Below are positions 36,901 through 49,100 of a stretch of DNA of 64,000 bases, one piece after another. The DNA is taken from contig NW_006499651.1 in NCBI RefSeq assembly GCF_000471905.2, positions 561,108 to 625,107 on the forward strand, written 5' to 3'. The translations under genes and the position numbers were made by a program. The stretch's first letter is position 1. Each line of letters begins with the position of its first letter. Origin of the DNA: Amborella trichopoda. Lineage: Eukaryota > Streptophyta > Magnoliopsida > Amborellales > Amborellaceae. The notes below the pieces were generated by a model. That model was not told the origin of the DNA. It saw only the letters and a list, made by a program, of their open reading frames with translations, and did no database searches.

Positions 36901-39900
36901 GAATAAATGGTCGGGATTTGATCCTTAAATTGCATCTTAATATGCATTGTATCTATTATGGAAGTTTTCTTAAAAGAATGCCAGCTTGTTCTAGGCATGA
37001 ATTTCGAGATCAAGACTAGGTGTCATGCCATTGGTGCATGGTTAACGGGATCTTCTAAGGAGGGGTCGCTTCTACTGCCGGATCTTGTTCCAGCACTCTA
37101 AAACATGGGATTTCGATTCTGGGTGATTCCTTGATATTAAGGATCTCGATCCAAGAAAGAGAGAGATCATTCAGGATACAAAGCTCCATTTGTGCTGAAG
37201 GACTTATTAGGTATTGCATCACCATGTTGAATATCATATCACTACTCATTTGTGAAATCTTACTCGGTTGATAACAAAAAGCCCAAGAGATTTATACTTG
37301 AGTTTGTGAATTTGAAAAAAGTTAAAAATACTATTAAATGGAATTCGCTCCCATATTACAATACAGTGGATAATTGAACTTCGGAAACCTTGATCCTAAC
37401 ACAATGGAATGCGATCCCATCCCATAAGGGATTTGCTCCTTTGCATATGTGGAACTCGATCCGTAAAAATCAGGGATCTCTATCCATATATTGCACATGT
37501 GCAAAACTCGTTCCCTTGATTATGGAACTTTGGGGTTTCCTCACTCCGCGCTTCTGCTCCTAATCCCAGAAAATTTTTCACCACCCTCGCCCCGGGTAAC
37601 TATGCATTGGTGCATGTAGCATTGCCCGCTTGGCTGACCTGCACGTCATGTGAGCCTTCGTCTTTGCTGATGCATGTTGCACTTGTCATGGGCTGCCAGC
37701 TGGCACTAAGCCTCGTTAGAGACTACCTTTTTTGTTGTTCTATGGGTTTAGGTCATGTATCTCTAATGGTGCAATAGATACGAGTGAGACTTTAATTATG
37801 GTAACCTTATTCAATCGCATTTTAAGACGGTATAAGTTTCAAGGAAGTTTGGACCATAACTCCTGGGATCCCTTCTAGGATCTCAATTCTATCGCACTCG
37901 GAATGGATCTCTCATGGATCTCAATTTTAAAGTTTTGGGATCCTAATTCCCAATGTTAGGGATCTCGATCCCAACTTAAAGACCAAGACCAACAAAATTG
38001 ATGATTTTCTTTGTTTATAGCTTGGTAGTAGCACAGTCATATTTTTAATATCGTTGTATTGCTTGCTTGCTATAAATAATGAGATCCCCACTTTAAAGAG
38101 TATACATAATCCTAAATTATCATACACTTTAATGTTGATAGCAAGATCCTTAATAAGTTGGGATTAAGATCCCAAAAGGTTGGAATCTCGATCCCTAACA
38201 TTTGGAGATATCGATTCCTAACAGGTGCATTGTACGGACAACATTCCCAACCATAGGGATCTTCTAGCATTTCACAATCCCCCTCTCCTGATCCTAATCT
38301 TGGTACCGTTCATCGAAATAAAATTATCAAATAATAACATGAAAGAGTTAAAACCAAGCGGATAATTGGATTCATTAGGGTTCCTGATCTACTTAAAATC
38401 ACCAGCCAAATAAAACATTCCATTAGAGGCCTCACAAGCCAAGGAGAGATATAAAAAGAAACTAGGTTTGTCCCCAACCACAATGGGACCATAAACATTC
38501 AACTAAGTACAGCCACGAAGGCCAAGCTTAGAAAAAGTAAAAGAGAGAACAAAAAAAGAGACCGACAAAACATCTCTAACCAAGACCAAAGGGTCCCAAA
38601 TAGTAAGCAGACCACCAGAAGCACCCTGGTAGGGTGCAAAACAAAATGGCAAGGGTCCAGGGCCCCAAAAACGCCACACGTCCGAGACACCAGGGGATTG
38701 CATCTTAGCCTCTTGAAGTAAAATATGCGGTTTGAAAGCCTGCACTAATGTTTTCAAAGTTCGCTTCTTTATCGGCTCTCTAATTCCCCTGATGTTCCAC
38801 GAGTAGATCTTCATGATTAATGGAAAGGGGTTCCACCCTTGGTAACCTCGGAGGGGCCAGCAGCAAGTGGATGAAAGTGAATTGAGCAGCAAGTCTCTGG
38901 GCCTCATTTTGACGAGCTCTCCTCCTTCTGGGCGTCGAGTTCCAGTTGAGATCATTAATCCCAAAGGCGTCTTCAACCACCACAATGGAGCTCGTATAGT
39001 CTATCTTCATGACACTAAGCATCTCGGTCACCTTGCCTTGAACTTTCGTTCTCTTATATGGTTTTTTAGGCCAATTACGAGAGCGGGGGAAAAGGTTCTT
39101 GTCCTTTGAGGAGGATTCAGTGACCACAATAGGAGGAGTGTCAGGGCAAGCAGCTAAAAAAAGAACTCGAGAAAGGTGTTCTGGTGTAGCAATTTGTGAG
39201 AGCACCTCACAGTAAGATGGCCCCAGTTGACCTCAAGTTCCCATTCCAAGAAGGTCTTCTTAACTGCCCCAGTCGGTGCAGTCGGAACTGAGTCCACAGA
39301 CCGGATGGCTATCGGCTGGTCTTTGGCCTCCAAAATCGTAACCCTTTGGGCTTCCATGGCATTGGAAAACTGAATACGGTAAAGAGACATGGAACAGGCA
39401 AAACCAGAGTGAAAAACCCAAAGAAGGATCTTACTAAAAGCACTATAGGCTATCTTAGAAAGGTGGGATGTAGGGAAAGGTTCGATAGCAGAGTCCTTAA
39501 AAAAGCAGGCAAGATCAAGGGCAGATGTACCTTCTAAGGCAAGCAATGACGGTTGGGACTTGCTTTTTCGTCTCCTGGCATCACTGCCTTACAATTGGGA
39601 GGGTTCTTGTCTATCTTGATAGAGGGGATGACGCTTGGGGAACCCTCGCTCCTTGAACCCTGAAGGTCACGCAATCGGACGGTTGGTGAAGTAAAACCAC
39701 TGCCAGGGTCTCTCGAAAGGTAGCTATCATCAGAACACGACAAGTTCAGCGCAGGGCTCAAGGAGATGAGGGAGAGAGAGTTAGTGTTTTGGGTCTTTGA
39801 CAGAGAGAGAATGTGTTTTGAGAGATAGAGCGACCCAAGGAAAAAGTTTTGTTCACACTTTATTTCTGCTAGTTGGATTACGTGTGTTGCACGCAAGAGT

Positions 39901-40061
39901 GAAATATGAAAATACATAAACAAAAAATTTGCTAATTTAAAAGTTCTTAGTAAAAATATAAAAATTAATCATGAAACTTGAAAATTTTGATTAATTTGAT
40001 NNNNNNNNNNNNNNNNNNNNTAAACTAATTAATAATAATAATAATATAGTATATAGTAAGT

Positions 40062-40100
<39 letters not shown>

Positions 40101-43100
40101 TTATATTTTTTGCAAAGAACTTTTAAATTATCTTGAAGGTTAACATTATAATTTTTTTTTTTTTTAAATTGTCAAATTTTTTTTTTATGCATTTGCATAT
40201 TTCATTCTTACGTGCAACGCACGTAATCCAACTAGTAGAAATAAAATGTGAACAAAAATTTCTCCATGCGTCTCTCTCTCTCTCAAAACACCTCTCTGTC
40301 AAAGACCCAAAATATTGTCTCTCTCTCTCTCTCAAAATACCGTCTCTCTCTCTCTCATCTCCTCTAGCCCTACGTAGACCTTGCCGCGTTCTGAGGTTAG
40401 CCACTTTTCGGGAGACCCTGGCAGTGGTGTTGCTTCACCGACCATCTAATTGAGCGACCTTCAAGGTTCAAGTAGCGAGGGTTCCCCAAGCATCATCCCC
40501 GCTCTCAAGATAGATAGGACCCTCCCAGTTGTAAGGTGGTGATTCCAGTAGACAAAAAGGCAAGTCCCAACCGTCATTACTTGCCTCAGAAAGGTACATT
40601 TGCCACTGATCTTACCTTCATTTTTAAGGATTTTGCTATCGAATATTTTTTTGCATCCCACCTTTCTAAGATAGCTTATAGTGCTTTTGGTAAGATCCTT
40701 CTTTGGCTTTGCTCTCTGGTTTTGCTTGTTCTCTGTCTCTTCGCCGTTATTAAAAGAAATGGAAGCCCAGAGGATAACGACTGTGAAAGCCAAAGACCAG
40801 CCCATACACATCTGTTCTGTGGACTCAGTTTTGACTCTACTAGTTGAGGCGGTTAAGAAGAACTTCTCGGAGTGGGAACTTGCTGTCAACTGGGGCCATT
40901 TTATTATGAAGGTCCCTCACAGAATGCTACATAGGAACACCTGCCTCGGGCTCTTCCTTTAGCTACTTGCCCTGGCACTCCTCCTATTGTGGTCATTGAA
41001 TCCTTCTCAGATGACGAGGACCTTTCTCCTCGCTCTCGTAATTGGTCTAAAAAACTATATAGGAGAATGAAACTTCAAGGTAAGGCGGTCGAGATACTTA
41101 GTGCCACGAAGATAGACTATACGAGCTTCATTGTGGTGGTTGAAGAGGCCATTGGGATTAACTATCTCAACTGGAACCCAGAAGGTGGAGAGCTCGTCAA
41201 AATGAGGCCTAGACACTTGTTGCTCAGTTCCGCTTGCTTCTAGCCCCTTCGGGGTTACCAGGGGTGAACCCCTTTCCATTAATTATGAAGATCTGCTCGT
41301 GGAACATCAGGGGAATTGGAGAGCCGAGAAAGAAGTGAGCTTTGAAACGTTGGTGCGGGCTTTCAAACCGCACATTTTACTTCTTCAGGAGAGTAAGTTG
41401 CATTGCCTTGGTGTCTCGAACGTGCGGCTTTTTTGGGGCCCTAGACCCCCCAGAGTGCTTCTGATGGTCTTCTTATTGTTTGGGACCCTTTGGTCTTCTT
41501 ATTGTTTGGGACCCTTTGGTCTTGGTTGGAGACGTTTTGTCGGTCTCTTTTCGGGTTCTCTCTGTTTCTTTTTCTGGGCTTGGCCTTTGTGGCTGTATTT
41601 TGTTAAATGTTTATGGTCCCAATGTGGTTGGGAACAAATCTGGTTTCTTTTCGTATCTCTCTTTGGCCTGTGAGGCCTCTAATGGAATTTTTTGTTTGGC
41701 AGGTGATTTTAACCAGACCAGGAACCCGGATGAATCTAATTATGCGCTTGGTTTTGACTCTTTCATGTTATCATTTGATAATTTTATTTTGGTGAATGGT
41801 TTGGTTGATCTCCACACAATGGGCACCATGTTTGCTTGGTCTAATTCATATGCTTCAAGTTTGCATTGTCAAATTTCCTTCATTAATTCATATTCTTCAA
41901 GTTTGCACTATCAAATTTTGATTCAAAAGCATAATCTAATTGTTGGTATCACATATTACTTTTCACATGTCAAAAAATAATGAGGAGGGAACTCGCTTTG
42001 ATGTGGATCAAACATTATTTTAATACAGCTACCATCCGAATCCATTTTAAAATAACACAATCAAGTGATTGTGATTTATGCATATTGGAGACATTGTGTA
42101 TCTTTTGACTTTTCTTGTCAAAAAGAAGTTGATCTTTGGACTTTTCACTGTATACAGGAAGATGCTTCGTTCAAAATTGGAAGTTCTAGATCTTTCATAT
42201 GGAAATGGAACACGTAGTCAACATTATACATTATTTGAACGTGCGATTAGAACAATGTTTTGTGTCGGCATTTTGGGCTTTTGAAAGTTAACAAGAAAAG
42301 TATTTATCAATAAGCAAGGTTTTATACTTTTCAGTGCATTGGTTTTTTTTTTTGCCCTATCTTATGAACTCCTTCAAATCTATGATCCTCACATCATTCT
42401 CTATACAGCGTTCGCTCTTCAAAATCACCATATATATATATATATATATATGCATGTTCTGAAATACAATGTTGGATTCTTCCTTTTCAGATAATTCTTA
42501 TGGCTTTAGGAAGGATCACGGGAAATTAACCTTTCTACCAGAAATGATTCATTTAGGTCCAATCGGTGGATTAATCCTCTTGAACTTGAATTCCAACTAT
42601 CATGCAGTAGATCGTGCCCATCTTCTTTCAAAATTGTATTTGAGAAAGGCCGATCGCCAACTCCCTTTTCCCATGCAGTCTTTTTTCAATCTTCCTATTC
42701 TTGACAAAGAAGGAAAGGATTGGTCTATGGATCAAGGGATACCACCAATGGGCAGCCTTCTGACGTTAGTTTTGCTAATATGTATATATGTTGAATGTAT
42801 AAGAGTGTTTATATCGGTTTGCCGTTGTGAACTTGTGATAGTTACAGTTTAATTCAGATGTGTGGTATCGAACTTTATTAGCGCGGTGATATAAGTATTG
42901 TGCTTTCATGGGTGGATATTTGTTGTATTTTGTGCCTTGTGGATTTATTGTTGGCACGCTTTTTTTATATTTTTCTATTAATGAATGGTGATGGGGAACA
43001 TGCATGTACGAGGAATTTTTAAAAATCTCGTGGTGCATGCTTCCCATCTCTGCTCAATCACCCTCTCTCTCTGAAACACGCTTATTACGCATTCCTCTCT

Positions 43101-46100
43101 ACCACCTTGTCCCTATATTTCTCCTCGATATACCACTTACCTCTCTCTATTCTCTTAATTTGTTGCTCCTCCTATTCATGTTTGATGTTCGATCATTAGG
43201 GGTTACTTACTCAAGCTCTCTCTTTTTTTAGGAAGCTTACAATGCAGTATGTTAAGTTTGATGCACAATATGTCAATCTGGTCAGATGTACTTAAAACCA
43301 TTTGTTCCACAGTTAAAGAGAGAGAGGGAGCTTTTTGTGTTTTGGTGTTTTTCTAGGTTATTTATAGATATGGTCCTCTTTCCTCTGCCTTGTATTGGTA
43401 ATTGGTTCATTGTCCAGCAGAGAAATTCCTTATCCGTCTTCCTTTGGATGATAGTTTTTTTTTTGTTTTAGCTTTCTTTTAGGATTATAGTCCAGTAGTG
43501 ATTTTTATGTTAACCTATGATATTATCATGTGGGTCTCATGTTGGGCTGTATTATATTTAAGATCCTTAATTTTGAGTGGTTTGAGTCTTGAGAATGCCG
43601 AAGTATCGAACTGGAAGAATGAGAGCTCCGCGGTTGCAGGCTCCAACCAATCCTTGGTAAACTTTTATGATTGGTCCATCCTGGTTGTGGCGCTTTCTAA
43701 ATTCGAACCACTTCAAACCAACCAAACGAGAGAGCGAGAGAGAGACTCGAGCCGCTCCACTGTTAAGGTGGATCAGTAGTTGAATTTTGTACTGCCATTA
43801 GGGCTGCCGCCGGTCCTGTCGAGGCTCAGAAATGGTCCGGTTTTTTTTTTTTTTCTCTTATATATATGGGTGAGATCTCTCTCTTCAATTTTAACAGTGT
43901 CTACATTTGTGATATTCTTCCACTATTGGTGCATCTATGGTTAATAAGTCGTGTACATCTTGATTGGGGTAGGATTCGATAGAGTTGATGATGCCATGAG
44001 CTGCAAAGACTAAAAGGACCTGTTCAATATGAGTAATTCATGTTGAGCTGAAAAGAGGAAATTTAATTTGCAAAAAATTTATATAAGGTTGTGATCTTGT
44101 ATTGTTGGAGTGAGGTGCACATAAGAAATCCTAGAGAAGTGTTCTGATGTTGGAGAACATTTTGATTGATCATCTTGACATTAAGATGTGAGGATATAAA
44201 TGAATAATTAAAAAATTCAAATTCATAACTAGGAATGATATTGATTTTCAAAACATCATAGGATTTTATGTACTAAATCTACATCTCCAAACAAATTTTA
44301 GTGACGCACCTTACTTGTCCCGTACAGTGAGGGCGCCTTATACAAACCTCACCTAGTTAGTTTAGTTAAGTCAATATGTTAGCCATATGTCTTTATATAA
44401 AGCGAAAAGGTTTCATGATTCTAAGGGAGAAAATTATCCATTTACTCCCTTGGGCAAAACCCAACCTACGATAGGACCGCAAATTTTAGGATTGTAACAT
44501 CTTCAAGCCATATGCTATAATCATTATAAAGGTTCAAATTTCATTCTCTATGGGCTTGAAAGAAAATAATGCCTCACCATTGAATAGAAACTGCCCAATT
44601 TTATTTATTTTTCTTTGAATATCATTGTTTAGTGAGATTTTTTCTTTGAACATCATTGTTTAGAGAGATTTAGGGGTTTCCAACTTTTCAGATCAGAAAA
44701 ATCTTCCCAAATTCATCTTTTGCCCAAGGGAGTAAGTCCACAGGATGCTCCCTCCCATAGGAGCATAGTAGACATGCTATTCTATAAGTTGGTCATAAAT
44801 TATTGTCTTGTTCATTTATTTATAATGTTAAGTAAATGAGAGCTAAAATTAAGGGGATCATTAGATTTGAAAAAGACGAGATAACCATTACTATTCCTAA
44901 AATCAAATATGAAGCTTCTTGTTGATTTCTAATAACTGGCGTACATGCCACATGTCAACACAAGCGGAATCATGGTGGGTGCACTAACATATGTAGCACA
45001 TATTTTTTTGATAGAAAAGTCTGCAACAGGATTATTTATCTTTAAGAAAGTATTCAATGAATCAAGTAACACCCTCAATTGTTAAATTTACGGTTAGAGT
45101 TGATTTTAGGCTCTTGTACTCAAGATAAATGGTCTTATAGTACTAGATTCATTTTCTAATAGTATATATAAGAGTAAAACAATAAAGGAAAACTGTTTCA
45201 TGCGGGATGGACCGCATTTCCACATATGCGGTCCTGAAATATAAAGCATCTATCTTAAATATGGATGCAAATAGGTGGTTGACATCTGAGTTCATAGGGG
45301 CCGCGATCCCCGATTTCATGAATCGAGGAGCAGGGATCTAAAATTGTGGGAGCAAGGATCTAATATGTTCAGGAACGAGATCTACATTGTTACGGAACAC
45401 ATTCTGTGGGACAGTGGGAACGAGATCCGTGCAGTAGCGGGATCAAGCCCCGTTGTGAATGGGATCGAGAATCTTAGAAAAGGGAGCGATCTCCCAAAAA
45501 ACTTGGAACGGGTTCCGGTTGAGATCCCGGCTCTGGAGCAGGAGTGCCACCCTAGTTGGGCGTTCCTATTAACTATGGTCTGAGCTTGTGGCTGCTCTCA
45601 TGGGACAATGATCCGATAAGCTGTTGCTTGGTAGAGGATGACTACTTTGGAAGGTATACCCAATGGCGTTCCTTTGGAGCATTTGGAAAAGAGAAACAAT
45701 AAGATTTTCAAGGTGGATTTTATGTAGTTATTTGAGATATTGAGAAATTACAGTATTAACACTGGCTTATATGTCAGCCGTTTCAGCACTCTCTCATTAG
45801 GTCTAGTTATTTGAGGTTCAAGTATAGGGTTTACTGATTTTGTGCCACAAATGTCTTCATTTAGAGCTGAGGGCCTAGTCCAAGAATGGAGGATGGAAAC
45901 AATGCCCTAAGATCTAGGCCAATGATAATCAAGGCTGAATTGCTAGAGGGCTAACGAAGACTGCTTTCAGGAAAGCTTCCAAAATGGATTCGGGCACATA
46001 AGGCATAACATGGTGTTGCTGTTAATGTTATATGGTTTGGGACCACCCAATCGCACTCATGCAGTGATGTAAAACACCACTAACAAGCTGGTTTTGCTTT

Positions 46101-49100
46101 TTTTTTTTTCTTTTTTTTTTTTTAATTGCTCTACTATACCGCACACAATCGAGCGCTGCTGCTAATCAGTTATAAGCCTCAGCAATATCCTAAACGAAGC
46201 ATAAGGCTTAATTTGGACAAAGTTCTATCAAGTTATTGTACTGTTGGTGCATACAGAGATAACCTTGGGAGAAACTTTAAAGACCAGTCAGAAGTTCACA
46301 AAAGGAAAAAAAGTGAGGTTCTTTTATTTTCTTGTTGGGCCCCGAGTAGGAAGGCTGTGGTTTGCCAAGCATTTTCAGAGGGCCTGGAGGAGGTACTTTA
46401 TCCTTGATACTGGTTTTTGTTATGGGGAGATTTTCAGTATAGGTAACGGGTTCTCTGTTCTCACTCCCGAGTGCTCGGAGAAACTAACAACAAAAGAGAT
46501 TCCCTCTAGCAGAGGGAGTTTGGAGGGAATACGTTTCCATTGGGAACACTCCTATATACTCCCATGGCTTTTCTCTGTTAGATGAATGTCACATCCTATT
46601 GTTGTAAGTTGGTGTATCCTTTCTAATTTACCATTGTAAGTTGGTGTATCCTTTCTAAGATTGATGTCACTATGCATCTCTTCTTCAATCTCTTAGCTTA
46701 TCAGTAATTAAAGTAGATGTCTCTCATTCTTTTGGCTTAGTTAAGAATGGTAAATGCATGTATTAGCTTTAACCGGATTCTATTAAGCAAGTGATCTTAG
46801 CTGCATTTCATGAGAGAGATAAAGAGAGAAGTAGTTTGTTGATTTACTATGTTCTCATTGGGTTTGAGCTGGGAACTTAAATGTACAAGGGGATTGTCAT
46901 TAGAGGTAACTGTGCTTTATTGGGTACAAAATGGTGTCCTTGTCATAAGTGGGCCCCATTTATTGGTCAGTAAGGAAACTTAACTTAGGATTGTTTATCA
47001 GTTTTAGTGACGGAACCTGTGCAGATTAGGTGAGCAGGACTCTCTATAGGGCTCCCCTTGAACAACAGATATTATCAGATACCTTGAGCGATCTAGAGAC
47101 ACTCAGTTTTTTGAAAATTCGATCTAGAGACACTCAGTTATGATGCTCTATGTTGTAATTTTCATAGAGAAACAAATTCAAGATTCATTAACTAGACTTA
47201 TTCTGGGGTTTTCAAAGCAGCTCGGGCCGTATGGAACTATTTTCCTTTATTATGGTTCTCTCTCATTGATCATATATAAGTGCATTGTACATCGTGCATT
47301 CCTTTCTAATTCAGCAAAAAGGGGCCATGCGCATTTACTATTCTTATTGGGGAGCTAACTGTTGTGTGCCTCCCGGTGAGCATCAACTGTTCAACAAACA
47401 TTCTATGGTGGAGATTGGACCAGTGGAGGCAGACTCATAAGACCATACGCACAAAGAGATCTGTGGCAGATTTATCTCCACCATCCAATGCTTATGGGAC
47501 AGTGAATTCTCTCCAGGTGGCATCCACAGTTTGTTTCCCAGTGAGCATATGTTTTCTGCTAAAAATAATTATCAAACAAAAGAATTGACTAATGAACTTC
47601 AGTGTCAAGCTAAATGTCGAAATCATCTAATTGTTTTGCCAATCTTGAAGGATTAAAAACTCATTCTGCATCTAGCATTCACGAAACAAGTTTTTTTGTT
47701 TTGGGCTTGTGGATTTGTATATTGAATTTCAGTAGTTGACACAAATAGCTTTATCTGGCTTGAGTTTCCTTATCAGCAAGTGGGCCTGGAAGATGCACAA
47801 TCAACAATGGGGACTGTTGGCATGAAACACGCAAGGGGAAAGCATTTTCTGCTTGTATGGTTAGTGTTCTCAACATGATTTGCTTTGCCCTCGAGTTCTT
47901 AAGAAATGTAATGCTACACATTTTCACTTTCTTATTATTGACAGGAAACTTTGGACAAGGGATGCCAATGTCCTGCTGGATTCAGAGGTGATGGCATCAA
48001 AAGTTGTGAAGGTGAGAGCCTAAGATAAGTTATTTTCAGAATGAACCTTACATGAATACGATAGCTAATATTGGGTGCTTTTTACTTCTATTCAATTGCA
48101 TTAAATTACTGACTGACAACTGCAAGTGGAAAACTAAGCTCAGGAAATTCATTTGGATAAAAATGGATTTATGTTGTGAAAAATCATAGAAAGACTGTAA
48201 GTAATGACCGACAACAGAAGAATTTGAGGCACAAAATCATGATTTACCCATTAAAATCATGTCTGTTCATCCTTATTTTTGAAAGAACATGATTACCAAT
48301 GTGGTATCCATAAACTAGGTTCTTTTGTATAAAGGCTTGGCTGCCTTGGATATTTTGTGAGACATTGTTGTCATATTTTGAAGGTTGCAAGATGATGCAA
48401 AACGACATAACATAATAGGACTCTTAGGGCATTTTTGGGTGACATTTAGAGAAAATTTTTGACACATTCCAGTGCTTCTATGGTCTTTTGAGAGCTCTCA
48501 ACAACAGAGTTAATTTTTAGGTTAGTTTCGGTTATGAAGATGATGGGCCTATTCTAGAATTTGATAACCGGCTATAGAAAACTTTGTTCTGTGGACTTAA
48601 AATACCCTGTGCAACTTTTCCAAATACTGAGCTCGTGTGGTTTTTATCGTTTGCCCATGCCAACGTGAAAGTATCCTTTTTGGGTGGGAATATTTATGGA
48701 ATATGCATCCTCCCAAAGATCTATGGGGAAATGGTAACAACAACCACTCCCCTCCTCCCCTCTTCCTCCTCTCCCCCCTGGGGGGGGGCGCCCACCCCAC
48801 CCATTTACCCAAAAATGATTTGCAAAATTGTGTACTGTAACAAAGTATGATGTACATGAGAAAGTCTGCAGACACTTGCGTTTGGTAGTTGAATTTCTAA
48901 CATTCCTTTTGGTATAAACTTTTAAATGGTTGAGTAGTCCGTATTTAGTTTCATCATTGTCATATTTGTAGTCTGTTATTAACCCATGTGGAACTGTGCT
49001 CACATCTTGAGGTGATGTACCTTATTTCCATGTTGGTATTAAATACCTGATTTTTATGGTAACAGATATTGATGAATGCAAAGAAAAGCGGGCTTGTCAG

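Larger units (their letters stand above)
31790..47776 (+). other. Giant intron 7 of the receptor gene (about 16 kb)
   Basis: The donor tgtgaag|gtcagc and acceptor tatcag|caagtg join in phase (E-A-S-G-P-G-R-C), so this is one intron between EGF-coding exons. It contains LINE, hAT, RTE and L1 insertions, listed separately, and makes up about two thirds of the gene. Stretches with nothing recognised are about 33231-33750, 42800-44080, 44350-45190 and 45550-47776. Confidence 0.92.

Noticed and set aside
40060-40100. TA dinucleotide run as an origin or regulatory element
   Set aside because: Simple microsatellite next to an assembly gap; no further support.
46126-46585. Two overlapping open frames in intron 7 as an exon or nested gene
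   Set aside because: No domain, no codon-like pattern and no splice support; the neighbouring poly-T and short duplication suggest repeat debris.
48740-48810. C-run followed by G-run hairpin in intron 9 as a regulatory structure
   Set aside because: A low-complexity stretch that can pair by composition; no conservation evidence is available.
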